A stretch of 64,000 nucleotides of DNA from Cellulosimicrobium cellulans (GTDB lineage: Bacteria; Actinomycetota; Actinomycetes; Actinomycetales; Cellulomonadaceae): assembly GCF_024124905.1 (NCBI RefSeq), contig NZ_JAMXST010000005.1, positions 496,001 to 560,000 on the forward strand. The letters run 5' to 3'. Below, in pieces: positions 33,924 to 46,107 of this stretch (position 1 is the stretch's first letter; every line of letters starts with the position of its first letter). Both the position numbers and the translations under genes were made by a program. The notes under the pieces were generated by a model. That model did no database searches. It worked only from the letters and a program-made list of their open reading frames with translations, and had not been told where the DNA came from.

Positions 33924-34823
33924 GTGAGCGGATCGACGCAGCAGGTCGTGCTGGTCGGAGTGGACGGCAGCGCGACGAGCGGCAAGGCCCTGGACTGGGC
34001 CGTGCGCGAGGCGGCCCGCCGCGGCGCGCAGCTGCGCGTGCTGCACGTCGCCTACGTGCCGGTGGTCGCGACGCCGTTCGTCGGGGGCGCGTACTACCCG
34101 AGCGTCGAGGAGCTCGGCGAGATCGCCGGACCCATCCTGTCGGCCGCCGCGGAGCGCGCCGCGCACGTCGACCCCACGGTCCCCGTCCGCACCACGCTGC
34201 GCTCCGGCCCGCCCGCGGAGGCGCTCCTGGACGAGGCCAAGGACGCCGACCTCGTCGTCGTGGGGTCGCGCGGCCTGGGCTCGGTCGGCTCCATGTTCTT
34301 CGGGTCCGTCGGGACGCGGCTCGCCGCACGCTCGCCCGTGCCCGTCGTCGTCGTGCCGCCCGTCGTGGAGCGGAGCGAGCGGACGACGGACGTCGTGGTC
34401 GGCGTCGACGGGTCCGTGCACGGCGACGCCGCGCTGCGGTTCGCGCTCGACGAGGCCGCCCGCACCCGGTCGCGCGTCGTCGCGGTGTGCGCGTGGCGGC
34501 TGCCCGTGGGGCCGCTGTGGGAGGAGAACCCGTCGTTCTACACGTCGGCCGAGCGCGACGCGCGCGCCGAGGCGTCGCGCACCGTCGAGGCCGCGCTCGC
34601 GCGCGTGCGGACCGCCGACCACGACGACGTCCTCGTCGAGACGTTCGTCGTGGACCGCGAGCCGTCCGTCGCGATCCGGGAGGCCGCGGCGGGGGCCGCG
34701 CTGACCGTCGTCGGCTCGCGCGGCCGCGGCGACCTGCGCGGCATGGTCCTCGGCTCCGTGAGCCAGCAGGTGCTGCACCACGCGACGCACCCGGTCGCGG
34801 TCGTGCACGCGAGCAAGGGCTGA
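33924..34823 (+). CDS. Tandem-domain universal stress protein
   Basis: A 299-residue protein with two Usp domains. The first runs from VVLVGVDGSATSGKALDWAV to VVGSRGLGSVGSMFFGSV. The second runs from DVVVGVDGSVHGDAALRF to VVGSRGRGDLRGMVLGSV. Both carry the G-2x-G-9x-G(S/T) ATP-binding pattern. Tandem USPs are prominent members of the mycobacterial DosR regulon. GAGGTGG lies 6 bp before the GTG; another GTG nine bases upstream is possible. It is divergent from the DevR-like regulator with a matching site between, which supports regulon membership. Confidence 0.92.
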   Translation: MSGSTQQVVLVGVDGSATSGKALDWAVREAARRGAQLRVLHVAYVPVVATPFVGGAYYPSVEELGEIAGPILSAAAERAAHVDPTVPVRTTLRSGPPAEALLDEAKDADLVVVGSRGLGSVGSMFFGSVGTRLAARSPVPVVVVPPVVERSERTTDVVVGVDGSVHGDAALRFALDEAARTRSRVVAVCAWRLPVGPLWEENPSFYTSAERDARAEASRTVEAALARVRTADHDDVLVETFVVDREPSVAIREAAAGAALTVVGSRGRGDLRGMVLGSVSQQVLHHATHPVAVVHASKG

Positions 34824-34830
34824 CCCGCCG

Positions 34831-35271
34831 TCAGGCCCAGGGGTCGGTGATCTCGCGCAGGCGCGCGAGCTGGCGCCGCAGCGACGCCATGCCGCGCGCC
34901 CCGAGGTGCGCGGTCCACTCCGCCTCGACGCGGGCCAGCTCCGCCGCGGCGACGCGCGAGGCCGCCTCCCCGCGCGGCGCGACGCGCACGAGGCGCGCCC
35001 GACCGTCGGCGGGGTCGGGGACCCGCTCCACGTAGCCGGCGGCCTCGAGCTGGTCGACGAGGAACCCCGCCGTCTGCTTGGTGATCTCGGCCGCCTCCGC
35101 GAGCTCGGTGAGGCGCGTGCCGTCCGGCCCGATCCGCTGGAACACCCGGAGCTGCGCAGGCGTCGCGTCGTCGAAGCCCGCCTCGCGGACCGCGGTGTAC
35201 ACCCGGAGCTCGAGCGCGCGGTACGGGATGAACAGGAGCAGCCCGGTGTTGAGCTCGTCCTGCTCGCTCAC
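34831..35271 (-). CDS. MarR family transcriptional regulator
   Basis: A 146-residue winged-helix repressor. The HTH and wing are visible in TRLTELAEAAEITKQTAGFL followed by LEAAGYVERVPDPADGRARL, where DPADGRAR is the conserved wing tip. It is divergent from the mycothiol-type DinB gene. A perfect inverted repeat, CTGACTA-AAG-TAGTCAG, lies 45 bp upstream of its own start and overlaps the predicted promoter of that neighbour. This makes the DinB/DUF1304 pair its likely target. The ligand is unknown. Confidence 0.9.
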   Translation of the reverse strand: MSEQDELNTGLLLFIPYRALELRVYTAVREAGFDDATPAQLRVFQRIGPDGTRLTELAEAAEITKQTAGFLVDQLEAAGYVERVPDPADGRARLVRVAPRGEAASRVAAAELARVEAEWTAHLGARGMASLRRQLARLREITDPWA

Positions 35272-35297
35272 GGTGCCTCCGTCGGGTCGTCGGGGGG

Positions 35298-35333
35298 TTG
35301 ACCATCGTCAGTGCGACTGACTAAAGTAGTCAG
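35298..35333 (+). promoter_or_regulatory. Promoter with MarR operator
   Basis: TTGACC (35298-35303) and TAAAGT (35322-35327), 18 bp apart, form a good -35/-10 pair reading toward the DinB gene. The inverted repeat CTGACTA-AAG-TAGTCAG (35317-35333) covers the -10 element, as expected for a repressor site. Confidence 0.65.
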
Positions 35334-35362
35334 ATCATCGTATCAGTTCTGGAGGCGCTCCG

Positions 35363-36052
35363 ATGAGTGCACCTGACTACTGGATGACGGAGGACGGCGT
35401 GTGGGCGGCCGTCACGGCCGCGCGGACCACCTTCGTGGAGCTCGTCGGCGGGCTCGGTCCTGCCGACTGGGAGCGCCCCAGCCTGTGCGCGGGGTGGCGC
35501 GTGCACGACGTCGCCGCGCACCTCACCCTCGCCCCCACCTCCTCGCGCGCGGCGCTCGCCCGCGGTCTCGCCCGGGCGCTCCTCCGGGGCCGCACGAGCT
35601 TCGACGGGATGATGGACCTCCTCACGCGCGAGGCAGGGACGCGCCCGCGCGAGGAGATCCTCGACGCCCTGCGTGCGGCCGTCGGGTCGCGCCGCCTCGC
35701 GCCGGGGACGAACCCGCACGTCGCGCTCGTCGACGCCCTCGTCCACACCCAGGACGTCGCCGTCGCGCTCGGCATCGAGGTCCCCGCCCCGCCCGTCGCC
35801 GCCCGCGAGGCAGCCGAGCGCGTGTGGGCCGTCTCGTTCCCCTTCCACGCCCGACGACGGCTCGCCGGGTTCCGCCTCGTCGCCGCCGACGTGCCCTGGC
35901 AGCGCGGCGAGGGCCAGCAGGTGACCGGGTCCATGACGGCCCTGCTCCTGCTGCTCACCGGGCGACCCGCGGCCCTCGCCCACCTGGACGGTGACGGGGC
36001 ACGCCGCCTCGCCCGCTCGTTCGGGTCGCACGACCGGGAGGAGCTCCCATGA
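35363..36052 (+). CDS. Mycothiol-dependent maleylpyruvate isomerase-like (DinB_2/MDMPI) protein
   Basis: A 229-residue four-helix protein of the MDMPI_N/DinB_2 family. The first helix, VWAAVTAARTTFVELVGGL, precedes CAGWRVHDVAAHLTL. That segment provides the first metal histidine and is typical of mycothiol-dependent enzymes. NPHVALVDALVHTQDVAVAL supplies further ligands. It probably binds zinc and uses or transfers mycothiol. The isomerase name comes from the family and is not a prediction of substrate. TGGAGGCG precedes the ATG. The stop overlaps the DUF1304 start by ATGA. Confidence 0.85.
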   Translation: MSAPDYWMTEDGVWAAVTAARTTFVELVGGLGPADWERPSLCAGWRVHDVAAHLTLAPTSSRAALARGLARALLRGRTSFDGMMDLLTREAGTRPREEILDALRAAVGSRRLAPGTNPHVALVDALVHTQDVAVALGIEVPAPPVAAREAAERVWAVSFPFHARRRLAGFRLVAADVPWQRGEGQQVTGSMTALLLLLTGRPAALAHLDGDGARRLARSFGSHDREELP

Positions 36053-36426
36053 GCACGCTCGCCCAGGTCCTCGCCGTCGCCGCCGGCGTGCTGCACGTCG
36101 GCGTCGGGGTCGTCGAGGCCTTCTTCTTCCACCGCCCCTGGGCCCAGCAGTTCCTGCTGCGCACCCGGTCCTCGCCGCGCGAGGTCACCCTGTGGGCGTT
36201 CAACGTCGCGTTCTACAACATGTTCCTCGGCGCCGGCACGGTGCTCGGCGTCGTGCTCGCGGCGAACGGTCTCGTGGACGAGGGCCGGACCCTCGTCCTG
36301 TACACCGCGGGCTTCATGACGCTCGGCGGGGTCGTGCTGTGGATCTCCGACCACCGCCTGTGGACCGGGACCCTGGGGCAGTCCGGGCTGGGGCTCGCGA
36401 CGCTCCTCGCGACCCTCGCGTCCTGA
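36049..36426 (+). CDS. DUF1304 membrane protein
   Basis: A 125-residue protein with four predicted membrane helices, matching DUF1304. HVGVGVVEAFFFHRPWAQQF opens it, FNVAFYNMFLGAGTVLGVVL is the second helix, and LYTAGFMTLGGVVLWI the third. No catalytic motif is evident and the function of the family is not established. It is co-translated with the DinB gene and is therefore probably under the same MarR control. Confidence 0.87.
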   Translation: MSTLAQVLAVAAGVLHVGVGVVEAFFFHRPWAQQFLLRTRSSPREVTLWAFNVAFYNMFLGAGTVLGVVLAANGLVDEGRTLVLYTAGFMTLGGVVLWISDHRLWTGTLGQSGLGLATLLATLAS

Positions 36427-36467
36427 CGGACCCCTCGGCCGGCGACGCGCGTTGCTACGGTCGAGGC

Positions 36468-37514
36468 GTGAGCAGCGCCGCGCAGCCCCTGTCCCACGAC
36501 CCGTCCTGGCCCCGGGCGGGCGGCTGGCCGCCGCTCGGCCAGGACGACGTCGACGTCGCGATCCTCGGCGTCCCGGCCTGGCGCACGTCGCTCTCCCCCA
36601 CCGGCGCGCACGCGACGCCCGCCGCCGTCCGCGACGCGCTGCGCCGCTTCAGCCCCGCCCTCGTCGCCGACCGCCCCCTGCCCGACGGCGGGCCCTCCGC
36701 CCGCGTGCGGCCCGCCGTCGCGAGCGCGTCGGACGCGACGAGGTCCTCCGGGACCGGGCGGGGAGCGACGTCGGGCCGCGCCGTGCCCGTCGACCTCGCG
36801 GACTTCGCCTTCGCGGACCTCGGCGACGTCGACGAGCCGGACGGCGCGGACGGCGAGGCGCGGACGCGCGCGACGGTCGGCGCCGCCCTGGAGCGCGCGC
36901 GCCTGCTCGTCGCGCTCGGCGGCGACAACTCCGTGACCGTCGCGACGGCGCTCGGCGCCTGGGGCGACGACCTCGCCACCGCGGGCCTCGTGACGCTCGA
37001 CGCCCACCACGACCTGCGCGACGGCGTGTCGAACGGGTCGCCCGTGCGGCGGCTGGTCGAGGCCGGCCTCGACCCGCGCCGGGTCGTGCAGGTCGGGATC
37101 GCCGACTTCGCCAACTCGGCCGAGTACGCGCGCCGCGCGGCCGACCTCGGGATCACGGTCGTGCACGTCGACGAGCTGCGCCGCCGCGGCCCCGAGGACG
37201 TCATGCGTGCGGCCATGGAGGTCGCCGGCGCCGCGGGCGGGCCGGTGCACCTCGACGTCGACGTCGACGTGTGCGACCGCGCCGTCGCGCCCGGCTGCCC
37301 CGCGAGCGTCCCGGGCGGCATCGCGGCGTGGGAGCTGCGCGCCCTCGTCCGCGCCGCGGCGGTCGACGAGCGTCTCCGCTCCGCCGACGTCGTCGAGGTC
37401 GACGCCACCGCCGACTCCGCCGACGGCCGCACCGTCCGCCTCGCCGCCCTCTGCGTCCTCGAGCTCGCCGCAGGCCTCGCCCGACGCGAGGTAGAGCGTC
37501 CGGTCGCGACGTAG
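36468..37514 (+). CDS. hutG: Arginase-family formimidoylglutamase (HutG)
   Basis: A 348-residue ureohydrolase-fold enzyme, predicted to hydrolyse N-formimidoylglutamate to glutamate and formamide in the last step of histidine degradation. Metal motifs are GGDNSVT (151-157), LDAHHDLRD (177-185) and HLDVDVDVCDRAVAPGCPAS. The first has Asn154 where arginases usually have His, a possible loss or change of one manganese ligand. Assignment to HutG rests on its place facing hutI, hutU and hutH. Its TAG stop lies inside a double-arm palindromic repeat shared with the hutI 3' end. The GTG start has weak ribosome binding site support. Confidence 0.85.
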   Translation: MSSAAQPLSHDPSWPRAGGWPPLGQDDVDVAILGVPAWRTSLSPTGAHATPAAVRDALRRFSPALVADRPLPDGGPSARVRPAVASASDATRSSGTGRGATSGRAVPVDLADFAFADLGDVDEPDGADGEARTRATVGAALERARLLVALGGDNSVTVATALGAWGDDLATAGLVTLDAHHDLRDGVSNGSPVRRLVEAGLDPRRVVQVGIADFANSAEYARRAADLGITVVHVDELRRRGPEDVMRAAMEVAGAAGGPVHLDVDVDVCDRAVAPGCPASVPGGIAAWELRALVRAAAVDERLRSADVVEVDATADSADGRTVRLAALCVLELAAGLARREVERPVAT

Positions 37515-37562
37515 AACGCGGCGAGCTCTATCTCGTGACCGGAGGCTCTATCTCGGCGGGAG
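37488..37562. repeat. Double-arm (2+2) palindromic repeat at the hutG/hutI junction
   Basis: Two left arms (GAGGTAGAGC, then GACGTAGAACG) are followed by two right arms (GCTCTATCTCG, then GGCTCTATCTCG). The TAG of hutG lies in the second left arm. The TAG of hutI, on the other strand, lies in the second right arm. The same design recurs at 48.9 kb. Confidence 0.8.
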
Positions 37563-38923
37563 GCGGACGCCGTTCTGCCAGACCGCGGCGACCAGCGGGA
37601 CGCCGGGGCGGTAGGCGAGGTGGGTGCGGCTCGGGGCGTCGAGCAGGACGACGTCGGCGCGGGCACCGGGGGCGAGGTGCCCGACGTCGTCGCGGCGCAG
37701 CGCGAGGGCGCCGCCCGCGGTCGCGGACCAGACGGCCTCGGCGACGGTCATGCGCATCTCGCGGACCGCGAGCGCGACGCACAGCGGCATGGACGACGTG
37801 TAGCTCGACCCGGGGTTGCAGTCGCTCGCGAGCGCGACGACGGCGCCCGCGTCGAGGAGGCGTCGCGCGTCGGGGTACGGCTGGCGCGTCGAGAACTCCA
37901 CGCCGGGGAGCAGGGTCGCCACGGTCCCGGCGACCGCTCCCGACGGCCCGCCCGCCCGCGTCCCGCCGCCGGTCCACGAGCCCGCGAGCGCCGCGACGTC
38001 GTCGTCGGTGAGGTAGGTGCAGTGGTCGACCGCGGCGGCGCCGAGCGCGACGGCGAGGCGCACCCCCTCCCCCGGCCCGAGCTGGTTCGCGTGCACGCGC
38101 ACGCCGAGGCCCGCCGCGGCCCCGGCCTCCAGGACGCGGCGCGACTGCTCGGCCGTGAACGCGCCGGTCTCGCAGAACACGTCGACCCACCGCGCGTGCC
38201 GGGCGCACGCGGCGAGCATGTCGCCGCACACGAGGTCGACGTACGCGTCGGCCCGACCCTCGTACTCGGGCGGCACGACGTGCGCCCCGAGGAACGTGAC
38301 CTCCGGCGTGACCTCGCGCGCGAGCCGCACGGACCGCTCCTCGTCGGCGACTGTGAGGCCGTAGCCGCTCTTCACCTCGACCGTGGTCGTACCCTGCCGG
38401 GCCGCCTCGTCGAGGTGCCGCGCGAGGCCTGCCCGCAGGTCGTCGTCGGACGCGGCGCGCGTCGCCGCGACGGTGGAGCGGATGCCGCCCGCCTCGTACG
38501 GGCGCCCGGCCATGCGCGCCTCGAACTCGGCGGCGCGGTCCCCCGCGAACACGAGGTGCGTGTGCGAGTCGACGAACCCGGGGATCACCGCGCGCCCGCC
38601 CACGTCGACCGTGACATCCGGCGCTCGCCCGTCCAGCGCGCGCCCGACGGCGTCCCGCGCCTCGTGGGCGGGACCTGCCCAGGCGACCCGGCCGCCGTCG
38701 AGCAGCACGACGGCGTCCGTCACCAGCCCGGTCGGGTCGCCCGCGTGCGTCCTCGACCCGCCGGGCGCGTTGGTCGTCAGCTCCCCGATCCCGACGAGGA
38801 GCGTCGACCCACTCGCCGAAGCGGGGCCGACGGTCCACCCCGACGACGCCGAACCCGGGTTCTCTCCCCAGGATCGGCCGTCCGTGAGGAACGATCCCGG
38901 GTTCGGCACCGTGGGGTGGACCA

Positions 38924-38924
<1 letters not shown>
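37548..38924 (-). CDS. hutI: Imidazolonepropionase (HutI) with repeat-derived N-terminal extension
   Basis: A 458-residue amidohydrolase that opens 4-imidazolone-5-propanoate to formimidoylglutamate. [17 protein letters not shown] supplies the first metal histidines. [16 protein letters not shown] and [17 protein letters not shown] are further HutI signatures. The conserved core begins at about residue 41 ([15 protein letters not shown]), where other HutI proteins start. The preceding 40 residues are encoded by a long palindrome. The ATG is kept because it overlaps the hutU stop by ATGA and no ATG or GTG occurs between. Cofactor is expected to be zinc or iron. Confidence 0.93.
38835..38919. 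repeat. Long palindrome inside the 5' end of hutI
   Basis: GCCGAACCCGGG (38848-38859) and CCCGGGTTCGGC (38896-38907) are perfect 12-bp arms. Outer arms CCACCCC and GGGGTGG extend the structure. It is wholly within the hutI reading frame, directly after the start codon, and encodes the near-repeated VPNPGSF and ENPGSAS. Confidence 0.8.
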
Positions 38925-40600
<1,676 letters not shown>

Positions 40601-40631
40601 GTCGTCTCGCTCCTTCGAGGTCGGCTCGGGG

Positions 40632-42332
40632 TCAGGCCAGGTGCCCGACGGCGGCGCTCGCCGCCGCGACCACGGCACCGCTCGTGACGAGGCGCGTCAC
40701 GGCCTCGATGTCGGGCGACAGGTAACGGTCCGGTCCGGGACCGTCGACGACGGTCCGCACGAGGTCTCGCACGGCACCGGTCCCCCGCGCGGGGTGCAGG
40801 GACCCGCCGTCGCAGCGGAGGTCGAGCGCGCGCGTCGCGGTGAGCAGCTCGATCGCGAGGACGCGGCCCAGCCCGTCGACGGCGCGGCGGAGCGTGCGTG
40901 CCCCGGCCCAGCCCATCGACACGTGGTCCTCCTGCATGGCCGACGACGGGATCGAGTCGACGCTCGACGGCACCGCGAGTCGCTTGAGCTCCGAGACGAT
41001 CCCCGCCGCCGTGTACTGCGCGATCATCAGGCCGGAGTCGACGCCCGGGTCGTCGGCGAGGAACGGCGGCAGACCCTCGTTGCGGGCCTTGTCGAGGAAC
41101 CGGTCGGTGCGGCGCTCGCTCATGCTCGCGACGTCGGCCGCGACGATCGCGAGGAAGTCGAGCACGTACGCGACCGGCGCGCCGTGGAAGTTCCCGTTCG
41201 ACTCGACGCGCCCGTCCACGGTGACGACCGGGTTGTCGATCGCCGCCGCGAGCTCCCGGCGCGCGACGGCGGCCGCGTGGTCGAGCGTGTCGCGCGCGGC
41301 GCCGTGCACCTGGGGCGCGCACCGCAGCGAGTAGGCGTCCTGCACCCGGGTGCACTCGGGCCGGCCGTCGGCGTCGAGCGTGCGGTGGCTCGCCACGACG
41401 GGCGAGCCGTCGAGCAGCGCGCGCAGGTTCGCGGCCGACGCCGCCTGGCCGGGGTGCGGTCGCATCGCCACGAGGTCGGCCGCGAACGGCGCGTCCGAGC
41501 CGAGCAGCGCCTCGACGCTCGCCGCCGCCGCGACGTCGGCCGTCGTGAGCAGGGACCGCAGGTCGTGCAGCGCGAGCGCGAGCATGCCGAGCATGCCGTC
41601 CGTCCCGTTGATGAGCGCGAGGCCCTCCTTCTCGCGCAGCGCGAGCGGCGCGATCCCGGCCGCGGCGAGCGCGTCGGCAGCGGGCACGAGGGCCCCTGTC
41701 GCGTCCCGGACCTCGCCCTCGCCGAGCGCGGCGAGCGCCACGTGCGCGAGCGGTGCGAGGTCGCCCGAGCAGCCGAGCGAGCCGAACTCCCGCACCACCG
41801 GGGTGATCCCGGCGTCGAGCATCGCGGCGTACGTCTGCGCGACGACGGGGCGCGCCCCGGTCCGCCCGGTCGCCAGGGTCGCGAGCCGCAGGAGCTGCAG
41901 CGCCCGCACGACCTCGCGCTCGACCTCCGGCCCCGACCCCGCGGCGTGCGACCGCACCAGGCTGAGCTGGAGCTGCGCGCGTCGCTCGACGGGGATGTGC
42001 CGCCGCGCGAGCGCACCGAACCCGGTCGACACGCCGTAGTGCGGGCGGTCGTCGTCCGCGAGCCCCTCCACGACGGCGCGGCTCGCCGCCATCGCCTCGA
42101 CCGCCGCGTCCGCGAGCCGGACGCGCGCGCCGTGCCGCGCGACGTCGACCACGTCGTCGATCGTCAGCGGGCCGTCGCCCACCACGACCACGCGCGCGGC
42201 GTGGGCCGGGTCGGGAGCGAGGCCCGCCGTCGGGCCTGCCGTGAGGGCCGCCGTCGGGCCGGGCCCGACGGAGCCGGGCGCGCCCGCGCCGGAGCGGTCG
42301 GGGACGGCCGGGGAGTGCGTCGTCGCTGCCAT
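40632..42332 (-). CDS. hutH: Histidine ammonia-lyase (HutH)
   Basis: A 566-residue lyase that deaminates histidine to urocanate, the first step of the pathway. The MIO cofactor forms from Cys188-Ser189-Gly190 in [14 protein letters not shown]; Streptomyces HutH also has Cys in place of Ala. [17 protein letters not shown] and QEDHVSMGW are further conserved segments. The first 45 residues are a Gly/Ala/Pro low-complexity extension beyond the usual length of about 510. First gene of the hutHUI operon. A later in-frame start is possible. Confidence 0.95.
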   Translation of the reverse strand: MAATTHSPAVPDRSGAGAPGSVGPGPTAALTAGPTAGLAPDPAHAARVVVVGDGPLTIDDVVDVARHGARVRLADAAVEAMAASRAVVEGLADDDRPHYGVSTGFGALARRHIPVERRAQLQLSLVRSHAAGSGPEVEREVVRALQLLRLATLATGRTGARPVVAQTYAAMLDAGITPVVREFGSLGCSGDLAPLAHVALAALGEGEVRDATGALVPAADALAAAGIAPLALREKEGLALINGTDGMLGMLALALHDLRSLLTTADVAAAASVEALLGSDAPFAADLVAMRPHPGQAASAANLRALLDGSPVVASHRTLDADGRPECTRVQDAYSLRCAPQVHGAARDTLDHAAAVARRELAAAIDNPVVTVDGRVESNGNFHGAPVAYVLDFLAIVAADVASMSERRTDRFLDKARNEGLPPFLADDPGVDSGLMIAQYTAAGIVSELKRLAVPSSVDSIPSSAMQEDHVSMGWAGARTLRRAVDGLGRVLAIELLTATRALDLRCDGGSLHPARGTGAVRDLVRTVVDGPGPDRYLSPDIEAVTRLVTSGAVVAAASAAVGHLA

Positions 42333-42430
42333 GCCCCCAGCACACACCGGGCCCCGGCGCCCCGCGGGCCCGTCACGACAGGTTCCGTCTGGGATCCCAG
42401 ACTCACCGCCAGGAGCCGTCCACGCCCCCG

Positions 42431-42498
42431 ACCGCCGTCGAGCACGACATGGGGGTCGTTATCGCGCGGATGACGACCCCCATGTCGTGTTCGGCGGG
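42431..42498. repeat. Family A palindrome, copy 6
   Basis: CGAGCACGACATGGGGGTCG pairs perfectly with CGACCCCCATGTCGTG, then T. Compared with copy 1, the A-T pair in the stem is replaced by G-C on both sides, a compensatory change. The right arm ends in CGGCGGG, immediately before the stop codon of the UvrA-like gene. Confidence 0.9.
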
Positions 42499-44883
<2,385 letters not shown>

Positions 44884-44930
44884 CGTGTCTCCTCGTCGTC
44901 GAGCCTCGTCGCGCGGCCACCGCCGATCCG

Positions 44931-44948
44931 GTCGACCGGCCGGTCGAC
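44931..44948. promoter_or_regulatory. 18-bp perfect palindrome upstream of the UvrA-like gene
   Basis: GTCGACCGGCCGGTCGAC is fully self-complementary and lies 48-65 bp before the start codon, a usual place for an operator. No regulator gene is adjacent. Confidence 0.5.
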
Positions 44949-45091
44949 GGCGCCGACCGTCCGACCTCGGCAGCCCCGTGAAAGTCTGCCCGAGAACCGG
45001 TCGGTCCGGCGCGCGGATCCTGCCGCGCCGCGCGACCGTCCGGTGCCGGGCGCGCGGCCGTCCCTGTCAGGACCGGCCACGCGGGCGCCGC

Positions 45092-45565
45092 TCATCGCGG
45101 CGTGAGCCGCACGAGCGGGTACTGCCGCTCGGCCTTGCTCTGGTACCGCGCGATGCGCGGCTGCTCCGTCGCGACGCGCCGCCACGCCCGCTCCCGGTCC
45201 GCGCCCGCGAGCTCGTGCGGCACCGCGGGGACGGGCGCCCTGCCGGGCAGCTCGATCGCGACGTCGCCGGGGTGGGCCACGAGGTTCGCGTGCCAGTCCG
45301 GGTTGCGGCTGCCGCCTCCCGAGGCGACCACGAGGACGGCGTCGCCCTCGTCCGGCAGCCACATGAGCGGCGTCTCGCGCGGCGCCCCGCTGCGGCGGCC
45401 CACGGTGTGCAGCACGAGGACGTCCATGCCCATGAACGTGGCCTTGCCGCCCCGGACCTTGCGGACGAGCCGCGCGTTCGAGCGGCGCTGCATCCAGCGC
45501 GAGAACCGTCCCGGCGTGCCCGGGGCGCGCCCCGCGCCGTTCGTCGTGCGTCCTTCGGTGCTCAT
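45092..45565 (-). CDS. Nitroreductase-family deazaflavin (F420)-dependent oxidoreductase
   Basis: A 157-residue split-barrel protein of the DDN/DUF385 family. VLVLHTVGRRSGAPRETPLM is the cofactor-phosphate signature, and VASGGGSRNPDWHANLVAHP is the diagnostic loop. It is predicted to use F420H2. The native substrate in this family is generally a quinone or unknown. AAGGAG lies 7 bp before the ATG. A 120-bp gap with a hairpin separates it from the monooxygenase-like gene upstream, so they are probably separate transcripts. Confidence 0.9.
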   Translation of the reverse strand: MSTEGRTTNGAGRAPGTPGRFSRWMQRRSNARLVRKVRGGKATFMGMDVLVLHTVGRRSGAPRETPLMWLPDEGDAVLVVASGGGSRNPDWHANLVAHPGDVAIELPGRAPVPAVPHELAGADRERAWRRVATEQPRIARYQSKAERQYPLVRLTPR

Positions 45566-45652
45566 CGTCGTCTCCTTCGTCCTCGTGGTCGGCCCCGCCC
45601 GTCGGGCCGGTCCGTGGTGCGTCGTGGTGCTGCGTCGTCGGTGCTGCGTCGA

Positions 45653-45671
45653 CCCCGGGGGTGGCCCGGGG
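45653..45671 (-). terminator. Hairpin after the ABM-like gene
   Basis: CCCCGGG and CCCGGGG form a 7-bp stem with a 5-nt loop, 14 bp after the stop codon of the monooxygenase-like gene. Confidence 0.45.
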
Positions 45672-45684
45672 CCGACGGCGGTCC

Positions 45685-45975
45685 TCACCGCTCGTCGAGC
45701 ACCTCGCCGTCGAGCGCCTCGTGGTCCGTCGTGAGGCCGAGCGTCGCCCCGACGAGCGGGACGTCGCGCGCGGCCTGGGCCGCGGTCTGCATCGCGGCGG
45801 CCGAGTCCCAGCGCCAGATGTCGAGGTACGTCCCGTCCTCGAGCCGGACGAGCGTGGCGGCGGTGAAGGCGGGGTTCGCCGCCCGCAGCCCCTGGATGAG
45901 CGCGCTGCGCTGCTCGAGCATCTGGGCCAGCCGGCCCGTCTCCACCGTGTACCGGTGCGTCCTGACGACGGCCAT
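45685..45975 (-). CDS. Antibiotic biosynthesis monooxygenase-like (dimeric alpha/beta barrel) protein
   Basis: A 96-residue single-domain protein. The pattern RTHRYTVETGRLAQMLEQRS, then FTAATLVRLEDGTYLDIWRW, resembles the ABM ferredoxin-like fold. Such proteins are small oxygenases or heme-degrading or regulatory proteins, and no catalytic residue settles which. GAGGAG precedes the ATG. The gene is divergent from the LysR regulator, with a GCAAC-GGTG-GTTGC inverted repeat between, so LysR control is likely. Confidence 0.72.
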   Translation of the reverse strand: MAVVRTHRYTVETGRLAQMLEQRSALIQGLRAANPAFTAATLVRLEDGTYLDIWRWDSAAAMQTAAQAARDVPLVGATLGLTTDHEALDGEVLDER

Positions 45976-46062
45976 GGTCGTCTCCTCTCCGTCCCGCCCG
46001 GCGCCTCTCGCCGCGCCCTTCCAGGCTCGGGCCGCACGCGCGGGCGAACAACGGCCGATCCG

Positions 46063-46076
46063 GCAACGGTGGTTGC
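46063..46076. promoter_or_regulatory. Inverted repeat between ABM-like and LysR genes
   Basis: GCAAC-GGTG-GTTGC lies in the 132-bp divergent region, 32 bp before the LysR start. Its size and place fit a LysR recognition site. Confidence 0.5.
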
Positions 46077-46107
46077 GCCCGGGGTTAACGAACGCGACGA
46101 TCGTCGG

